From assembly GCA_024195585.1 (NCBI GenBank), contig SWBL01000104.1:62001-126000 (forward strand): 64,000 nucleotides of DNA, read 5' to 3'. This stretch comes from Aureobasidium sp. EXF-3400. Its lineage: Eukaryota; Ascomycota; Dothideomycetes; Dothideales; Saccotheciaceae. Below are positions 1-11,777 of this stretch, one piece after another. The notes beneath the pieces were generated by a model. The model saw only the letters and a program-made list of their open reading frames with translations. It did not search any database and was not told the DNA's origin. Each line of letters starts with the position of its first letter. Positions within the stretch are counted from its first letter, which is position 1. The position numbers and the translations under genes were made by a program.

Positions 1-630
1 CTGGTCGTGATATGCGAGTGTGATTCACAACTGGATGTGACAGGGCTAGAAAGTTGCATACCAAGGTGATCTCTACAATCTGCGTGAGGCACATGTAATT
101 GGATATAATGCTTCCACCATCCTCTCAAGCTACTGAGAAATGGAGCTTCTCCGCCGGCGCCAGAGGTGTTTGTCGCATTGGTCGAGGCAGACCTCACGGC
201 TGTGTCTTGATGTACATGTTGCACAGGTTCAAGTTCTGTTGCTTCTCGCTCGTCGACATTTTTATCGCATGGCTGCTCAACGTTTTGCAGGACTTCGTTT
301 TCGTGTCGAACAGATCCCGACATTTTACTTTGTCACAACAACCATCTCGATACAAGCGTGGGTGGGGGAATGAGGCTGTACAAAAATGTAGGTAATAGCG
401 CAAGGGTCGAATGGCTTCGAATGAGATGTGACGAGACGAGACAGGGTTGAAGATAGGGTATGAACAATGCTTGGCAGGGTCTCTATACCAAAACGAGTAA
501 CTTTATTCTTGAAGGTGATCATAAAACATGACAGTAAGAGAATAGGCCCTCTATGTACAACAAAAAGAAGGTGCTACCAGCACGCGAAAAAAGACATCCA
601 GGTTTCATTAATGGAGCAATATATCATATT
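1..630. other. Intergenic, left edge
   Basis: No supportable gene. Short open frames here overlap each other on both strands and have no recognisable domain. The right end is the 3' flank of the metacaspase gene, whose stop codon lies at 631-633 on the minus strand. Confidence 0.6.
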
Positions 631-2160
631 TCACATGACATAAAGGAGGTTTGTGTCTGCACAGTGAAGTTAGTATGGGGTACGCAGGTTTCAGAGCCGT
701 AGGATCAAAAACTTACCGATTGGATGACTGGCACTCAATTGAGGTTTCTGAGTGTACTGTCCTTGGAGCTCGTCGCGAATGCTGTTCAGCAATTGAACGT
801 AACTTTGCTGAGGGTTCTTTCTCAGAGCGCCAATGAAGGCCCAAGACATGGCACCAGTCGCTTGACCAGCGATGGAGGCATCCGCTGAGGTCTGATCATC
901 CTTGCTGCCACTCCACATGATGACGTCTCCGGGAGAAGTCTTTGTGCGCTTGTTTTCTTCATAGCTCTCATTGCCTCTGGTGACCTTCTTGAACAAGCCC
1001 ATAGCAGTACTCGCCATACCGCCAATGTCGCCACGAGCATAACTGCTGACGATGCCCAGCAGGCCTTGGCCAGCTTCTTTAGCAAGGTTGGGCTCCTTGA
1101 GTACACCTTGAGTGGAATAGATATATGGCAAATCCAAAGCGGAGCCTGAGTGGCACGAGTCGAAGATGGCAGTCAATCGCACACCGGCAGCGAGGTTCTT
1201 GACCATGATGAGATGCATCTCGTCGTCAACAATGTGACCTGCTTGGCGGAAGTCGACAGGGTAGATGACTTCGTCGTAGCCGTCTTCTTCGTCACCATCG
1301 AGATCTTCAGTCTGGCCACCGTGACCTAGCAATGGTTAGCAAAATGGAACGATGAGACGATAAAGAATGGTGAAGATACCAGAGTAGTGGAAGAAGAGCG
1401 AGTCATTGGGCTGAGCGTCCTTGACCAGCCAGTGCATGGCGCGCAGGATGTTTTGTTTGGTAGGCTGGCTCATTGGGTTCTGCTGATCGTCGGTCAAGGT
1501 GACCATGTCTTCGCGCTTGTAGCCAAAGGCCTCCATCAGGTAGTTGGACATGTTCTTAACATCGTTGATGCAACCTCGGAGCTGGCCCTTCTGGCCAAAG
1601 TAGTTGATACCGATCAGGAGAGCCTTGCGCTTGCCGGTACAGTTGGAGTATTGGAATGCGTAGTGATTGGGGGCACCGTTGCCAAAGGTTTGCATGCCCG
1701 AGGGCGGAGGTGGAGGGGCACCTTGACGAAGGTTGTGCTGTTGGTAGACATTTTGGCCGCTGGGCAGATCTGAGAGAAACAGTCAGTCGCGGGTGGTGCA
1801 AAGGAGTTTGAGGGCACAATACGTGATTGAGGGGCATAGTGCTGAGGGGGTGGTTGCGAATAGCCGCCATATTGTTGCTGCTGTGGAGGAGGAGGTTGCT
1901 GGTATGAGGCGCCATACTGTGGTTGCGGAGGAGGACCGCCGTAGTTTCCGTACTGAGGCTGAGGTGAGTTGGAGTAACCGCCGTATGCTTGCTGGGGTGG
2001 GCTGTTCTGCGTCAGTCGCTCTGGTACGCTGCCGGGCTGGGCGCAAGCTGGGTACTGACGGATATTGCTGAGGAGGATAGCCTCCGTACTGCTGCTGTGG
2101 GGGAGGCCCTTGGCTGTAGCCTCCCTGGTTATGGTAGCCTTGGCCGGGATAGTACGACAT
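631..2160 (-). CDS. MCA1: Metacaspase (caspase-like cysteine protease)
   Basis: Calcium-dependent Arg/Lys-specific cysteine protease of clan CD; fungal homologues act in stress response, protein-aggregate control and death-like processes. I rebuilt five exons (2160-2056, 2006-1823, 1769-1380, 1325-717, 656-631) giving 437 residues. Residues 1 to about 115 are a Gln/Pro/Tyr/Gly-rich low-complexity prodomain typical of fungal metacaspases. The p20 fold begins at [13 protein letters not shown]. The catalytic His (about residue 228) is in HYSGHGG, whose codons straddle the third intron, and the catalytic Cys (about 284) is in FDSCHSG; the 56-residue spacing is normal. The C-terminus is restored by a 60-bp last intron (657-716) so that the protein ends [12 protein letters not shown]; without it the reading frame ends in unrelated residues. 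Length and motifs fit an active Mca1/CasA. Which paralogue it is cannot be told. Confidence 0.95.
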
Positions 2161-3083
2161 TTTGGCAGGACGATGCTGGTTTTAGGATGCGATGGATGCT
2201 AAAGTAGAGCTCAATTGTCGAAAAGAGAGGCAGCGGTGCAATCACGCGCGGGGTTCGGTTCCTAGATCCTGAGGCCGCTGCCGCGTTTGACTTTTGATAC
2301 GATCTAGAACTTGGCACTTGGCTTCAATTGCCTAGCTATGATTTGATGCTGCGGACCGAGTGAATAGAAGCAAAAGTCCGAGACGTGCGAGCAAGTAGCC
2401 GTCTTATCTCTTTGGCACCGCGGGCTCTCAGTCCGCTTCTAGGAAACGCTGACTGACTGCACGACTGCGAGGAGATGATGTGGCGCTTTGCTGAACAAGA
2501 GCCACCAACGGTCTTTATGCTCGCTCAGAACCCGGCACCCAATTCTCTGGCAGAGATCCATCTTGTTTTCCCCGCAGTCCATCCGTGCCTTTTGCTCTGT
2601 AACGATCTGCTTTTCCCCTGGTCGATCCGTCCTTATCAAGACCTCCATCCAGAATGAGCTTCTCAATTCAGCCAGAACCCCTCCTCTACCAAGGTCTTTC
2701 TGCAAGCCACACATCATCTCCCAACCCTATACAGACCTTGACGTGTGCTCACTTTGCTCCAACTGTTCTGTTGGCCCGTTCCGCTGTCTCTCGGCCGCCC
2801 CGACACCGGCCCACATGGTCCTCTAACAGCCCTGTGGCCCAAGCAAACGTCTCCAACTCTGCCACGTCCCTTAAATATCATTAAGCCTAAGCTCACTTAG
2901 GACAATGATCTTGGTGGCGCATTGCTGCGCAACCTATAGAATTTCGTCGTCTATCGTATAGATCTAATCACGCCTCTTTTTGGCTTTCAGGGCTTGAATT
3001 TTCCCCAACATATCCGACCCTTCGGTAAGACATGCTTTTTGTCGTGCTTTTGTCTCTGGACTTCGAATTCGACAGCACACTCC
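2161..3083. promoter_or_regulatory. Metacaspase promoter and COG3 3' flank
   Basis: A 0.9-kb gap between two minus-strand genes. The part nearest 2161 must hold the metacaspase promoter and 5' UTR. Overlapping ORFs around 2440-2900 on both strands look spurious: no domain, and they sit in pyrimidine-rich sequence. No TATA box or repeat that I would defend. Confidence 0.45.
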
Positions 3084-5770
3084 TTATGTCTCCGTTGAGT
3101 CTTCGTCAGTCGTAACCCCCACTGCGAACACCCGCTCGCACCATTCGGCAAATACCTCGCTGGACCAGACCTCGTCTTCTCGACCCTTGCCTTTCTTGCT
3201 AACCTTGCCGATTTTGGATGTGCCTTTGCCTTCACTCAGCTTGTCCATCCAATCCTCGTAGGCTAGGATGACTTGGTCCCGCACTGCGGCCACAAGTGTT
3301 TCTCTTGTCCTTACATCCTGAATATACTCGTCCAGTTTCTGTCGCAGAGACACCACCTCCTTTTGCGTGATTGTACGAACTTCAGCCGTAACGTGACTCG
3401 CTTCTGACCCTGCATCCTTCCTCGGAGACGTCAGTGCTGTTGTGACCGGGCTCACAAAGCTGTTAACAAAATCGTTGATTACGGCTCTTAGTCGTCCGTC
3501 GAGTTCTGCTTTGGCGTCCAGCATGTTTTCCACTACTCGTGGCATCAACCCTCCAGCAGCGAGCTTTACCCAACTAGCTGGATTCCACAATCCTCCTCGC
3601 TCGCGAAGCTCATAGAATGTATTGGTGACGGACGAGAAGTCAAACGTTACTTCGGGCGTAATGAACTCAATGTCGAACGCTACAATCTGTTGCTTGAGTC
3701 GCAACAAATGAGCTATCAGAAACAGGTTGGCATCGGCGGGCGATGACTTTGTTGCTATCTGAGATGCTGCCCATGCCAGCGAGACAGTAGTGCTGTGAAC
3801 GATGTTATGCGCCAAGTCGTCAAACACGGTGGACTATGGTCCGAGTTAGTAACTACCATTAGTTTAGACACCTGTTTCAACTCACGTTGACCAATCGGTA
3901 AATACGGCTCAAAAGCCAAATTGCCTTGCGCAGTGTTGGATACCAAACCATGGCCTGTTTCTCATTGTTGGGCCAAGATGTTTCGAACATGTCAGTTCCA
4001 TCGTCTTCTTCGCCAGGTGATTTGACCTGGGTAGCATTGGTTGAGTTTTTGCGGCCAGAAAGAGCCACTCGTTTCCCATCAGCAGTCGTTGTTGACGGGC
4101 CGCGTGCTTTTGATGGGTAGTCAAGGTCTTCAGGCTTTGTTCGGTAGTTCTCAATGTCGTCTCTGAGAACAGTCAATGCAAGGAAGACGAGTCGGCTTTG
4201 AGCGTCTTCCAATGCAGGCTTGACTAGAGCAGCGAAATCCAGGCTCCTCTTTGTACTAGCTACATCTTGATACTCCATGTCATCGTCCTCTTCGTCGACC
4301 ATGTAACGAGTTTGGATGAAGGTGCAGAGCTCGCACAGCTTCGGGATGCGAGTCTCGCGAATGATTCTAGGGCGGAGATGATCGTATAAAGGCTCACACA
4401 TGGCCTCTAAGAACTCGTATACACCACCGTCTCCAGAAAACCAGTCGCCCCAAAGATCGTACTCGTCAAGACAGATGCCTCTTACAAATCCGATAGCTGT
4501 CTTAGCAAAGGTGACGGAATCACCGACTGCATTATCGACTGTAGCCATTTCGGTAAGCTTGCGAGATATGATAGGAAACATTAGGCGGCCTCGAGTGGCT
4601 GAGTAACTCTGATATAGCTCGTTCATCAGACTTTGGTACTCGGCCTCACCACCTTGGTCGGCACCTGAAGGCAGCACGGCACGCTTTTGTATCTCTAGGC
4701 CGAGTTGTTTTAGCTCAGGAGCACTGACACGAAACTTTGCATAAAGCAGAGCAGTTTGGGTAGTGTCGTTGAGCTGACGGTCAGCGATTCGTTGTGAGGC
4801 ATCTGCAGCCAGCGCTCGTAGAGAATTTGTGAAGTGTACTCGGATAAGTGTTAGGGCACGAGTTAGCAAGAGACGGTAGCGTGAACGGTAAGTAGGGGCT
4901 TCGCGATGAGTAGGCTGCAAACATCAGTAAAGAAGCTGAAAGCATAGAACAACGGGACGTACGTGAGCTTGCATATAGTCCAGGCATTGGTCAAGGTTCT
5001 TGAGCATGTCGGGGAACTCGTGTGCGCGGACAAGGTTGGCAGCACCAGGAGCATTCAACCTACGGGTCATGGGTTCGAGATAGGCGTAGTATTGGAGGTT
5101 ATGATTCATGTTGTCGGCCAGGTGGGTAATGCGACGTTGCTCAGTTATGAGAGACTCGCATTGAGCGTGGAAGGCAGTTGTCTGCTCGTCGACAGCCTTG
5201 AATGAGTCGGACAGGGAGGACAAGACAGCCAGGGCGTCATTGGTGCTCTGGGCTAGCGAGTCGAGGTGATGTTGCGACATGTTCAGCTGATCGTAGTACA
5301 GCTCGTAGTCATGGTGGCTGGCATCCAGGAGGTCGTCCTCCAGAGCATCGTACCAAGTTGCGAAGTCAAGGTTCGATCGCAGGACATGTTTGGGCTTGGG
5401 GGCCGAAGATAGGCTGTTCTTGCGCGATAGCGCAGAGGGAGTGGTCGTATGCGAGAGTTGATCGGGAGGGCGGAGGTGAGTATATGATAGAGCTCTTTTG
5501 ACAAGTGTCGGTTTCGGGGGACCGTTGATCAAGGAGTTGTCGTCTTCTTCGCTAAGACTGGGCAGTTGGTCTGAAGGATCATCAGCCTGTGTCGCTTCCT
5601 GTGGCAGCATCAGACCTGGGCTCGAGTCGGCCAAGGTACCATGGCATGGTCGATGAGCAGCTTACATGTGGCTGTTGTAAGAGGGAAGCTCGCCGCCGAT
5701 GGCCCGGGGTCTTTTCAGACGAGGCTGGGGTGCTGGGTACAAACGACGAGTACCAGTCGCTGTCCATCAT
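3084..5770 (-). CDS. COG3: Conserved oligomeric Golgi complex subunit 3 (Sec34 family)
   Basis: Lobe-A subunit of the COG tether that captures intra-Golgi retrograde vesicles; peripheral on Golgi membranes. Four exons (5770-5666, 5598-4963, 4914-3886, 3833-3084) give 839 residues, normal for the fungal family. The first exon encodes MMDSDWYSSFVPSTP and a short HRRRASLLQQPH segment I associate with fungal Sec34 N-termini. The Sec34 core starts near FATWYDALEDDLLD and is followed by a helical coiled-coil stretch (residues about 90-200, SLSDSFKAVDEQ onward). Joining exon 1 to exon 2 in frame needs the acceptor at 5599-5600; the nearer AG at about 5620 would break the frame. The start is shared with a short bidirectional promoter toward FMP25. 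Confidence 0.93.
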
Positions 5771-6098
5771 GGTGGGCGGGAGAGGTCAAGAGTGTTGACA
5801 ATGGACAAGATTCGAAGTCACGGGCTGTCATGGCCCGGCTGGAGTCGACAGGCCGGGCTTGGCCGGTCGAGATAGCGGCGCATATCGTGGCATGGCTCGG
5901 GCCGATCTGGCCGAAGGGTCTCGTGAAAGATGCCCGCAATCGCGTGGCTCGTGCCTAGACCGAAAATGATGACGGTAGAGACTCGCCTGGCCAATCGCCG
6001 TCCAGTCGCTGACAGTTAGTTAGCCTCTTGTCTTCCAACCTGCAATGACCTGAGTCTTGCTCAAGTCCGTCAACACTTGTTCAATCGCCCTCCCAAAC
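5771..6098. promoter_or_regulatory. Bidirectional promoter COG3/FMP25
   Basis: 328 bp separate the two divergent start codons, so both core promoters and 5' UTRs must lie here. The middle is GC-rich and has an inverted repeat (gcccggc at 5833-5839, gccgggc at 5852-5858) with further GGCC-containing words around it. No TATA box is obvious, as usual for housekeeping fungal promoters. Confidence 0.55.
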
Positions 6099-7871
6099 AT
6101 GCTTCCCAAGACCAGTGTTCCCAAGCTGCGTGCTCTCCCGACAGCCCGAGCAGCTTCAACTCGAGCTTCGATGCAAGCGAGAAGTCATGCGAGAGTTGCT
6201 ACCGCCCCCGCCTACGCTGCAAGACGACAGCAACACTTCCTGAGATCCTTGGCCGTCATCACTGCAGCTGCTGGCATTGCCACTGTTTCACAATACTACC
6301 TCAATGATGGTCGCCTCCTCAAGACAGCACACGCCGAAGCCCCGCCTGCCGCCGAGCAACAAGAAATTCAATTAGAAAAGACTCGCAGACGTGGTGCCAA
6401 CAAAGACGAGGACAGAGATATCGCAAGCTCTCAGCATCTCCAGGTCAGAAAGTCATGGGAGAATCCTGGTGTCTACGCATGCGGCTCCAATGCTGGCAAG
6501 GTCGTCGCCCCCGATTCCGATGCCACATACATCAAGACCCCTCGTCGCATCAAGTTCTTTGATGGAAAACTGCTTCGCGACATCAAGTTGGACAAGAACT
6601 TTGGTGCTGCCATAGACGAGCAGGGCAACCTATTGCAGTGGGGCCTTGACTACTCCAAGGACACCACCGAGCCCACTGTAACACTCAAGGGCAAAAACTT
6701 GGTCTCGTTGGCCATCTCCAAAGACCGTATCTTTGGCCTGTCATCTTCTGGAAGCGTCTACTCTCTGCCAGTCTCTGCTGCCGACCAGGCCTCAGGCGCT
6801 AAGCCTAGCGAGAGCTCTTGGATTCCTTTCTGGTCTTCCACCTCTCCCATCAGCTACCGCACCATTGTCCCTTCAGATATGAGTTACAGTGAGAAGGTCT
6901 CAACGATTGACAGCGGTCTGGAACACGCCTTGCTGCTCACTTCCAAGGGGCGTCTCTTCTCTATGGCCTCCGCAACCGACGCTTACCCTACCAGGGGTCA
7001 ACTCGGCGTTCCAGGCTTGTCTTGGGACAACAAGCCTGCTGGTCCCTACTATCAGCCCCACGAGTTGACCACCCTTAGAGGTTTCAACATCTCCAAGATC
7101 GCATGCGGTGATTATCATAGTATCGTAGCTGACACCGATGGTCGTGTCTTTGCATTTGGCAATAACACTTCAGGACAATTGGGCTTCGACTACAACACCG
7201 AATCTGCTGTTGTTGATACGCCGGCGTTGTTGCCCCTTCAGAAGCTGTACGCTGGATCATCGCAGATCCCTGTAGTAACATCGATAGCCGCTGGCGGCGC
7301 CAACTCTTTCTTGACCGTGGATGCTACCAAGGTGGCATCGCGTAACTCTGACGGCAGAGGCGTTGGCAGAGTCACTGCTGATACTTTCGCATGCGGTGCT
7401 GGTATTTACGGTACGCTCGGAAACAACCGCTGGACTCATGTTCAAGGAACTCCCACCAAGATCCCCTCGTTATCGTCGCTATTCGAGTACGACGAAGCAA
7501 ACAACACGGTCGTTCCCATTAGATTGGCTAGCATTAGTGCTGGCAACAAGCACGTTGCGGCTGTCATGAACAATGTCGCACACACAGGAGCTTTGAACAC
7601 AGACGGAGAAACGTGGTGGGGAAGAGACATCGTCTTCTGGGGCGGCAACGAGCATTATCAGCTGGGAACTGGTAAGAGAAACAATGTCAACACCCCAACA
7701 TACATCCAGCCTCTCGATCAAGCTGCAGAGCGCAAGGTCAGAGGCAAAGAGGAGCACAGGTTCCAAATCACACCAAGAAGTACTGTCCGTCTCCCCGATG
7801 GCAGAAAGGTCAGCATAGAACAGCGCGTAGAATGTGGTAGGGACTGTACCGCTATCTACTCGGGCGCGTAA
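6099..7871 (+). CDS. FMP25: Mitochondrial RCC1-repeat protein (Fmp25-like)
   Basis: Intronless, 590 residues from the first ATG at 6099; a longer frame from 6057 would need a TTG start and I reject it. The N-terminus is Arg/Ser/Ala-rich without acidic residues (mitochondrial presequence type), followed by one hydrophobic segment at about residues 46-66 (FLRSLAVITAAAGIATV). Several RCC1-type blades follow, for example SKIACGDYHSIVADTDGRVF, FGNNTSGQLGF and a terminal WGGNEHYQLGTG block. Yeast Fmp25 is an inner-membrane RCC1-like protein linked to respiratory complex III assembly; the same role here is inferred from architecture. A nuclear RCC1 is unlikely because of the presequence plus membrane span. 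Confidence 0.85.
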   Translation: MLPKTSVPKLRALPTARAASTRASMQARSHARVATAPAYAARRQQHFLRSLAVITAAAGIATVSQYYLNDGRLLKTAHAEAPPAAEQQEIQLEKTRRRGANKDEDRDIASSQHLQVRKSWENPGVYACGSNAGKVVAPDSDATYIKTPRRIKFFDGKLLRDIKLDKNFGAAIDEQGNLLQWGLDYSKDTTEPTVTLKGKNLVSLAISKDRIFGLSSSGSVYSLPVSAADQASGAKPSESSWIPFWSSTSPISYRTIVPSDMSYSEKVSTIDSGLEHALLLTSKGRLFSMASATDAYPTRGQLGVPGLSWDNKPAGPYYQPHELTTLRGFNISKIACGDYHSIVADTDGRVFAFGNNTSGQLGFDYNTESAVVDTPALLPLQKLYAGSSQIPVVTSIAAGGANSFLTVDATKVASRNSDGRGVGRVTADTFACGAGIYGTLGNNRWTHVQGTPTKIPSLSSLFEYDEANNTVVPIRLASISAGNKHVAAVMNNVAHTGALNTDGETWWGRDIVFWGGNEHYQLGTGKRNNVNTPTYIQPLDQAAERKVRGKEEHRFQITPRSTVRLPDGRKVSIEQRVECGRDCTAIYSGA

Positions 7872-9010
7872 GACGGACGGTGATTTCCTGTTGCTTACAT
7901 GCATTCCTTACGTTTACTGTTTCTGTAGATATCCTCGAGGGCGTTTTTTGGGCATGGAGTTGGTGGTGGTAACGAGTTGTCTACTATGTAAATTTATATG
8001 TATATAACCCTTCTCTCAGCCTTTTATTGTGCGAGATGTCACAAAAATCGATTTGCTCCACAGCAGAACCAGCGACTTCAAAGAAATCTTCAGCTCCGCC
8101 TGACACTCCAATCTGAGTTTGTCTCTTTCAAAGACACAATCAGATGGTTCCGATGGCTTGTCTTCGAGTTCGCCAATACGAATGGCGTACTTAATCAATT
8201 GGTCATGTCTGTCGCCAATCTGTACCTCTGGTCGCGCATCAACGGTGACCACGAGCACGCTCACAACTTGCGCATCCTCGCATTCAATCAACCTAACAGA
8301 ACACAAGACTTGTAGTGGCATTGCTTGTTCGAACTTGGCTCTTGCGAAGCCTTGGGCTAGTATTGATGCTTTGTTCTCTTCATGGTGTCTCTAGGTTTCG
8401 CTTCATGCAAAGAGGGACAGCAGCGCTTCATGCGACGACACCTGAAGGAAAGCTTCGTGCAGAATTCAGATGACTGGCTGCAGGGCTCGCTAAACTTGCA
8501 TAATCGCATTTCGCGCAGTTGGAGGAAGAAAGTCGTCGCCTGAAATCCTTCTGGGTTTTAATTTCCTAATCGAAGCGGTACTTGCTGTAGAGACCCCTCG
8601 GGGAGCACTTCATCACCTTCCTCAATGAGCTAACAAGTCGATCACCCCTCCACGAAGTTCGATGCAGCGAACATCATGCGCTGCTGCCACCGGGTCATCT
8701 GTCTCGCGAGTCGCATTCCAGCTTCCCGCCTATCGTTGCATCGCGTGCGGTCAGTCTTGACGTTTTCCACGGTCCTTTTATTGGCCAACCCAGCAGCCTC
8801 CATTCGCTTGGTTTAATTTCTTGTATCCGAACTGCCGCTATCTCTTCACGCGCCTTGTCCAATCAAGACACAGGTCAATATAAGTTACATCCTACAACCA
8901 TGTGAGTTTGGTGTGCGCATCCTAGTGCATTCCATAAATCGATCGCGTTGCCCACCTGCATCACAGTCGCACCACATCTGCTCTGATCATCTTGTCGTTT
9001 GTCAACAACC
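7872..9010. other. Intergenic FMP25 to amino-acid transporter
   Basis: 1.1 kb. Contains the FMP25 3' region (AT-rich around 7980-8030) and the transporter promoter. ORFs of about 100 codons at 8016-8321 (-) and 7998-8315 (+) overlap in antisense and show no domain, so I do not call them. Confidence 0.5.
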
Positions 9011-11165
9011 ATGGCACAACCTGCAGCTTTGAGTCTAGAAGGCGACCCACGAATGAGTGCTTCTGGCCCGGGCATAGCACAACTTTCAACACCAGCACTC
9101 AGAAATCTGCATGACCCTTCGGTGACGATCGAAGAATACTTTTACTATGCCAAGATCACTCGTGAAGAGCAGAGAAGCATTCCAACAGTCAAAACACCGG
9201 CCAGGAAGCTTTTGCGCTTTGGTAAACACGATGCCGTCTCCTCTACCGTCACTGGGAGCGATCCCATCAAACCTGAAACCTCCGAGAATCCACAGAGTAC
9301 AGCGACGGACGAGAAGACTGGCGAACCTGAAGCTCCCGCACCTGCTCGACCAGTTGTTGTGACAGAGGATGAGTGGTTACAAGCTTCCAGAGCTGCAAGG
9401 ACAGCGACCTGGGGCTCTGTCTTCTATCTCATCACCACAGACATTCTCGGTCCTTATTCTGTGCCGTACGTGGAACTTTTTAAGCTCAACTGTTGAGCTC
9501 CTTCGACTGACAGTGCGGAAGATGGGCTTTGGCACAGATGGGTTATGGTCCAGGCATTGTTCTGTACACCATTTTTGGAGCTCTGGCTGGCTACACAGGC
9601 TGGCAGATCTGGCAAATGTTCCTCAAACTTGACTCCGACCACTACCCTATGAAGACCTTTGGCGATGTTGCATTCAGAGCCTATGGGCGGGTCGCACGCC
9701 ATCTGGTGAACATCCTGCAAGTGATCCAACTCATCTTCAACGTGGGAGTCATCATCATTCAGAACGGACAAGGCCTTTACCAGATCAACTCGAACATCTG
9801 TTATATTGTGGTGAGTGCAATTTGGTTTCATATATTCTGAGGCGAAAGGTGTTTCCTGTACCTATGCCAATTCATGGTGACCAAGAAACATCTTTCAATG
9901 AAAACTGAGCTAACAATACTCTTCAAAGTGCTGCGTCATCTGGACAGGTGAGTCGGATTGCTATACAGCACTTGATACGCGTGCTCACGTTCTTAGTGTG
10001 TGGTTTCGTGATTGGTCAAGTACGTACGTTGCAGAAGTACGGCTGGATCGCCAACTTCGCTGTCTGGCTTAACGTTATTGTCATGATTCTTACGATGGCT
10101 GTCGTACGTTTGAGCGCTATGTTTTGCCTGTCAAGCTTGTTCGACTGACATTGTTCTAGGTGACTCACAGTCATCCCAATTACGAGGCCGCTGCCAAATC
10201 CAATGGTGCCGATATTGGCCCTCCTGCACCTCCAGTCATGACCACTGCGGGCCCACCAGCCGATGTCGAGTTCAGCGGACAACTCGTGGGGTTGATGCAA
10301 GCTGTTTACTCTTATGGTGGTGCCATGCTCTACTGCGAGTTTATGAGCGAGATGCGAAAGCCTTTCGATTTCTGGAAAGCACTGATTGTTGCAGAGACTT
10401 TCATCTATGTCGTCTATCTGTTCTTTGGCATCTACGTCTACTCGTTCCAGGGTCAATACACCATCAACCCAGCTCAACAGGTATGTCATGTTCACCCTAG
10501 TAGATAATTGCGATGTGGCTGATTCTCTGAACCAGGGTATGTTTCCTCATGCGGCCTTGACCGCGGGCAACATCCTCGCATTTTTGACGGCTCTTGTAGC
10601 CGCCGGACTTTATGGAAATATCGGAATCAAGGTTATGTATCAGAACATATTCCAGGAACTGCTGGGTTTGCCGCAGCTTACCACAAGAGCGGGAAAGCTC
10701 CTCTGGATTGGGATCGTCCCGATCTACTGGGGCGTAGCGTTCGTTCTTGCTGCCGCAATTCCTCAGTTCAGGTGGGTTGCCTTACTATTGTGTCTCACGC
10801 CTCTATCTGACATGACATTCAGCGCACTTTCTGGTCTTGTGGCAGCCCTTTGTATCCTCCAGTTCACATACACCTTCCCACCTTTGCTCATGCTAGGTGT
10901 GCAAGTCCAGTACGACGCAATTCGCCCTGATCAAGGCGAAGGTTTCAATCCAGCTACTGGTGAGACGGTACGACATGACCATGGCATGAAAAGATGGATC
11001 CGCGGCTTCTTTGCTCGCAGATGGTACATCAAGCTTTGGAATCTCATCTTCTTCCTTGGGGCTTTTGTTACTTGCGTCTTGGGAACATACTCTTCGATCA
11101 AGTCCATGATTGATGCCTATGCTTCGGGCTCGTCGACGGCTTTCAGTTGTGTTGGACCGGTTTGA
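9011..11165 (+). CDS. Amino acid transporter, AAAP family (Aa_trans)
   Basis: Proton-coupled amino-acid permease or vacuolar exchanger of the AAAP superfamily. Seven exons (9011-9465, 9522-9810, 9929-9947, 9997-10103, 10160-10480, 10536-10771, 10823-11165) sum to 589 residues. A hydrophilic N-terminus of about 130 residues precedes TWGSVFYLITTDILGPYSV, the usual entry into TM1, then WALAQMGYGPG. About 10-11 hydrophobic segments follow, including LVGLMQAVYSYGGAMLYCEF, a typical AAAP core motif. Exon 3 is only 19 nt, but the splice is required to keep CYIVCCVIWTVCGF in frame. The start is the ATG at 9011, not the TTG twelve bases upstream. Substrate and membrane (plasma or vacuole) cannot be told from sequence. 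Confidence 0.9.
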
Positions 11166-11777
11166 TGGGTCGATCTGAATGTCTGGGATTCAGCCTAGAT
11201 TTGCTCGTGGTGCGGCTTGTCCTGAGATGATAACTGTGTATTGATAATGGTCCTAGCAAATCTTCTCTCTTCACAACCAGCCTGTGTGTAATTAGTGCAA
11301 GAATTCAAAACAGCCAAGTTAGTGGTCTTTAGTTCCTGCCTCCCATCGATTTCGTCTTCGTTATCACTGTCAAGCGTGAATATCATACAACTTGGAAAAC
11401 TTTGGTCAGGGTGCTGAGACCGACCACTACTCGGACATAAACGGTGTTTTGAAACTCATGGAGATCTGCATCCCGACGTCACCAACCTGCCACGCGCCTC
11501 GTTGGCCTCCATGATTTCTCTAACACTTATTACCACTCACAAGATATCGTTCTAAGAAGGTAGCATTGAGAGACTGCGCAGAGGTAGGTGTATTGCTTGA
11601 CGCAAATCTTTGCCATGAGGGCTGCAAGCGCGATGAGATAGGACCCTCGCATCGAAGCTCGTCTCGGGCTGTAAAAAACAAGGCAGGGGAGTCGCGTGAA
11701 GTCAAGTTACGTGAACCCTTGTCCCCTTCATTCGTTCCTCAATCAACTCTTCCCATACACGAATATATCCAGCGACA
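11166..11777. promoter_or_regulatory. Intergenic, promoter of DLH/SnoaL gene
   Basis: 612 bp between two plus-strand genes. A pyrimidine-rich stretch (ccttgtccccttcattcgttcctcaa, about 11716-11741) sits 35-60 bp before the next ATG, as often seen at fungal transcription starts. Nothing else recognised. Confidence 0.4.

Noticed and set aside
6057..6098. N-terminal extension of FMP25 from a TTG codon
   Set aside because: Nuclear fungal genes start at ATG; the first ATG is 6099 and gives a normal presequence.
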